64,000 bases of DNA, taken from assembly GCF_013623775.1 (NCBI RefSeq), contig NZ_JABFAM010000019.1, forward strand, positions 40,819 through 104,818. The letters run 5' to 3'. The stretch's first letter is position 1; each line of letters begins with the position of its first letter. Source of the stretch: Rufibacter sp. XAAS-G3-1. Its GTDB lineage: Bacteria > Bacteroidota > Bacteroidia > Cytophagales > Hymenobacteraceae. The position numbers were made by a program, and so were the translations under genes. Below the pieces are notes generated by a model. That model had not been told where the DNA came from. It saw only the letters and a program-made list of their open reading frames with translations, and made no database searches. Below are positions 62,109-64,000 of the stretch, one piece after another.

Positions 62109-62707
62109 CTAGTATCTGCCTTTCTTAGCTTTAACTGATAATGACATTTTAGTATTAGTATTACCATCTAGTACCTCTACCCAACTGTAAACTTTGTAAG
62201 AACTATTTAAGGGCTTTAACCCCCACTTATCACTTACAATTCTTTTTATGTCATGAATTCCATGTACTGTTTTACGGCCAGTTGCTAATGTCATTAACTC
62301 AACAATATCATTCAATGCTAACTTTAGCCATTGTTCTTCATCCCCCGGCTTATGAGTTCATCATTGAACCCATAGTAATATTCTTTGATAGTCTCAATTA
62401 GCAGTTGTTCAGTATTACTTTTACTACCCCTCATGGCTATCTCCAAATCTCTTGTCCATATGTCCCCTACACTATGCCACATTCTAGTCAAAGGGTTGGG
62501 TGTGTGCATTTTCCTGTTTATCAAAAACCTCAGAAAAGCGGGTATCTCCTTCTCTAGATCTTGAATAAAATTAACATTGTCATTATTGAGAGGATGAATA
62601 TATCTAACCCAGTACCGAATTTCTTCTTCTTCAATTGGTAGGAAGTCTTTAACATTATTAGATGCAAAAATAAACTTTCCAAAAAATTCTGTTTCAACCT
62701 TATCCTT
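62109..62707 (-). pseudogene. Primase-helicase C-terminal remnant (DUF5906-like)
   Basis: Beginning at the IS end, the minus strand reads KDKVETEFFGKFIFASNNVK, then DFLPIEEEEIRYWVRYI, IPAFLRFLINRKM and RMWHSVG: the end of the SF3-type helicase domain of Bacteroidota primase-helicases. The frame then ends at 62324 through a frameshift at about 62340, and the original frame continues (LALNDIVELMTLATGRK) to a stop at 62109. The N-terminal part is missing, cut off by the IS3 element. Not functional. Confidence 0.82.
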
Positions 62708-62752
62708 TGTAGGCTCCCCACTTTTAGAACTGAGTAGGAGTATAAATTTCCA

Positions 62753-63623
62753 TCAATATTGATTCAACGCCAGGGCTTCATCATGTATTAATTGCTTGGT
62801 TTCTGATGCCTTGGCATAAGCTACCGGAGACATGCCTCCTAGGGCATCATGCGGCCTGACCAGGTTATAGTCCTCGAGCCAGGCAGAAGTAACATCCCGG
62901 ACTTCCTGGATGTTGTCAAACAGGTAAGCATTGAGCACATGCTTCCGGAAGGTGCCGTTGAACCGCTCTACGAAAGCGTTCTGCGTGGGCTTTCCTGGTT
63001 GGATGTAGATGAACTCTACCCCGTGCATCTGGCTCCATTCGACCATCAGGCTAGAAATGAATTCCGGGCCGTTATCCATCCGGACCCGCTTTGGCTTTCC
63101 CCTTTTCTTCATCAGGTGGTTAAGTACCCAGGCCACCCGGTTACTTTTCAAGGAGAAGTCCACCTCGATGTGCAGCGCCTCCCGATTATGATCATCCAGC
63201 ACATGAAAGGACCGGAATCTTCTCCCGTTCATTAGGGCATCGCTCATAAAATCAATCGACTAGGTGTGGTTCAACTCCACCGGTACCTGCAAAGGCTGCC
63301 GGACGCGCGCTGGCAGCCTTTTCTTGGCTTTGCGCCGGATATTCAGCCCGATGGTTTTATAGATGCGATGCACCCGTTTATGATTCCATGGCTGCCCTTC
63401 ATTACGCAGCCGGGCAAAGGCTTTCCAGAACCCCTCCCTGGGATGCTCTTCGGCCTTCCGCCGCAGCGCATCCTCCACCGGCTGGTCATCCTTCCGGGAC
63501 TGATAGTAGTAAACCGACCTGCTCAGGTTGAGTACCCGACAAACCCTGCTGATGCCCCTTGCGGCGGGTGGGGACATCTCCTCTACAATCTGTCGCTTCT
63601 GGCAGGGCGTTAAAGCTTTTTTT
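62753..63623 (-). pseudogene. IS3 orfB transposase, interrupted by an amber codon
   Basis: Entered from orfA by -1 frameshift; N-terminal helices ([20 protein letters not shown]) and the HTH_21 segment precede VPVELNHT, then TAG at about 63260-63262, then [18 protein letters not shown]. Relatives have Trp in the TWSIDFM box, so TGG has mutated to TAG. The DDE core is otherwise complete: first Asp in SIDFM, second in RMDNGPEF, Glu in [12 protein letters not shown]. Without suppression no active transposase is made. Confidence 0.85.
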
Positions 63624-63846
63624 CGATAATCTCCTTGGCTACCCTCAGGTCCAGGGCCAACTCGGCATACATGGCCTTGAGCCGCTTGAGCTCGGTGGCG
63701 TCCATGCCGTTGTAGCGCTGCCGCCACTTATAAAAGGCTGCCTGGCTCACACCATGCTCCCGGCTGATCTCAGCCACGCTTTTGCCGTCGGAGAACTCCT
63801 GGAGGAGCTTGGCGATTTGCTGTGGGGTGAAAGTTTTTCTTTTCAT
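63610..63846 (-). CDS. IS3 orfA, DNA-binding subunit
   Basis: 78 residues: [20 protein letters not shown], then [20 protein letters not shown], the HTH_8/IS3-IS911 OrfA domain, ending EIIEKKL. The A-AAA-AAG heptamer (minus strand, 63622-63616) at its end is a classical -1 slippery site giving the OrfAB fusion. Confidence 0.9.
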   Translation of the reverse strand: MKRKTFTPQQIAKLLQEFSDGKSVAEISREHGVSQAAFYKWRQRYNGMDATELKRLKAMYAELALDLRVAKEIIEKKL

Positions 63847-63913
63847 GATTGACTGTTCTAAGTTAAGAGTTTTTCTCTTTTCCTAAACAGTTCTATTTTC
63901 GGGGGAGCTTACA

Positions 63914-64000
63914 GTTACCCCAGCTACCCCCCATATGGACGAACACGGCGTTCTCATGGAAGAGGGCGGCCAGGGTATCGGCTTTCTTGTCGGCCATCCA
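63914..64000 (-). pseudogene. SnoaL/NTF2-like gene fragment
   Basis: The frame from the window edge reads WMADKKADTLAALFHENAVF, then VHMGGSWG, the start of a nuclear transport factor 2/SnoaL-like domain, and is cut by the right inverted repeat of the IS. The other side of the IS is an unrelated primase-helicase remnant. Confidence 0.6.

Larger units (their letters stand above)
62708..63913 (-). mobile_element. IS3-family insertion sequence, 1206 bp
   Basis: The terminal inverted repeats are tgtaggctccccacttttag (left end, plus strand) and tgtaagctcccccgaaaata (right end, minus strand), continuing with agaactg in both. It contains orfA and orfB in the order expected, joined by a -1 frameshift signal at 63616-63622. 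No clear target duplication is seen (ctt versus gtt at the two flanks). The transposase is broken by an amber codon. Confidence 0.88.

Noticed and set aside
1..64000. CRISPR array or cas genes
   Set aside because: No regularly spaced direct repeats and no Cas-like proteins were seen; repeats present are palindromic and dispersed.

Overview
The window reads as a chromosomal segment of a Cytophagales-type Bacteroidota, probably a Hymenobacteraceae relative such as Rufibacter (inference). The markers are an exosortase N (XrtN) locus with its VIT-domain substrate, a type IX secretion (T9SS) C-terminal sorting domain, a DUF2975/XRE pair, TAnnTTTG-type -7 promoter boxes and Bacteroidota-type integrative-element genes. 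The chromosomal backbone is moderately GC-rich. The integrated element at about 20.4-41.7 kb is visibly more AT-rich.

Layout. 0-4 kb: start of a SulP transporter (minus strand, cut by the window edge), a repeat-rich 1.7-kb gap, and a two-component pair. 4.8-9.7 kb: the XrtN operon (membrane protein, winged-helix regulator, VIT-domain PEP-CTERM-like protein, exosortase). 9.8-17 kb: Bcr/CflA exporter, a glycogen-phosphorylase-like protein without the PLP lysine, a cupin, a GlcG/HbpS protein and several repeat-filled gaps. 17.6-19.9 kb: a decayed type I restriction-modification locus (hsdM joined to hsdR by deletion, with a repeat inserted in hsdR). 20.33-41.74 kb: an integrative element in a CAT-anticodon tRNA gene, bounded by an 85-bp direct repeat. 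Its left end carries a tyrosine recombinase, an excisionase-like protein, a DUF3987 protein and a primase-like protein. The rest is a defence island: PDDEXK/DUF1016 nuclease, McrBC, type I R-M with an embedded Abi-type gene, and a reverse transcriptase preceded by a structured leader. A second primase-like gene lies at the right end. 41.8-61.6 kb: housekeeping genes (HAD phosphatase, M50 protease, a Ddl-PASTA-T9SS protein-rhodanese operon, pgk, RecQ, a phage-like ssDNA-protein homologue, ComEC, PhoH, SAM hydrolase, HscB). 61.65-64 kb: tRNA-Leu, a broken primase-helicase, an IS3-family element whose transposase has an in-frame amber stop, and a truncated SnoaL/NTF2-like gene.

The strongest candidate for an undescribed system is the reverse transcriptase at 38470-40233 (minus strand). 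Its leader (40244-40418) is enclosed by a perfect 12-bp inverted repeat, contains five internal hairpins, and is followed by a run of eight T just before the start codon. This resembles the non-coding RNAs of retrons and DRT-type anti-phage reverse transcriptases. I could not assign the RT to a named class.

The backbone gaps carry several interspersed palindromic repeat families: about 40-bp terminator-like hairpins in about 16 places, an 80-145-bp inverted element in four places, and a four-hairpin element in three places. I saw none of them inside the 21-kb element, which fits recent acquisition.
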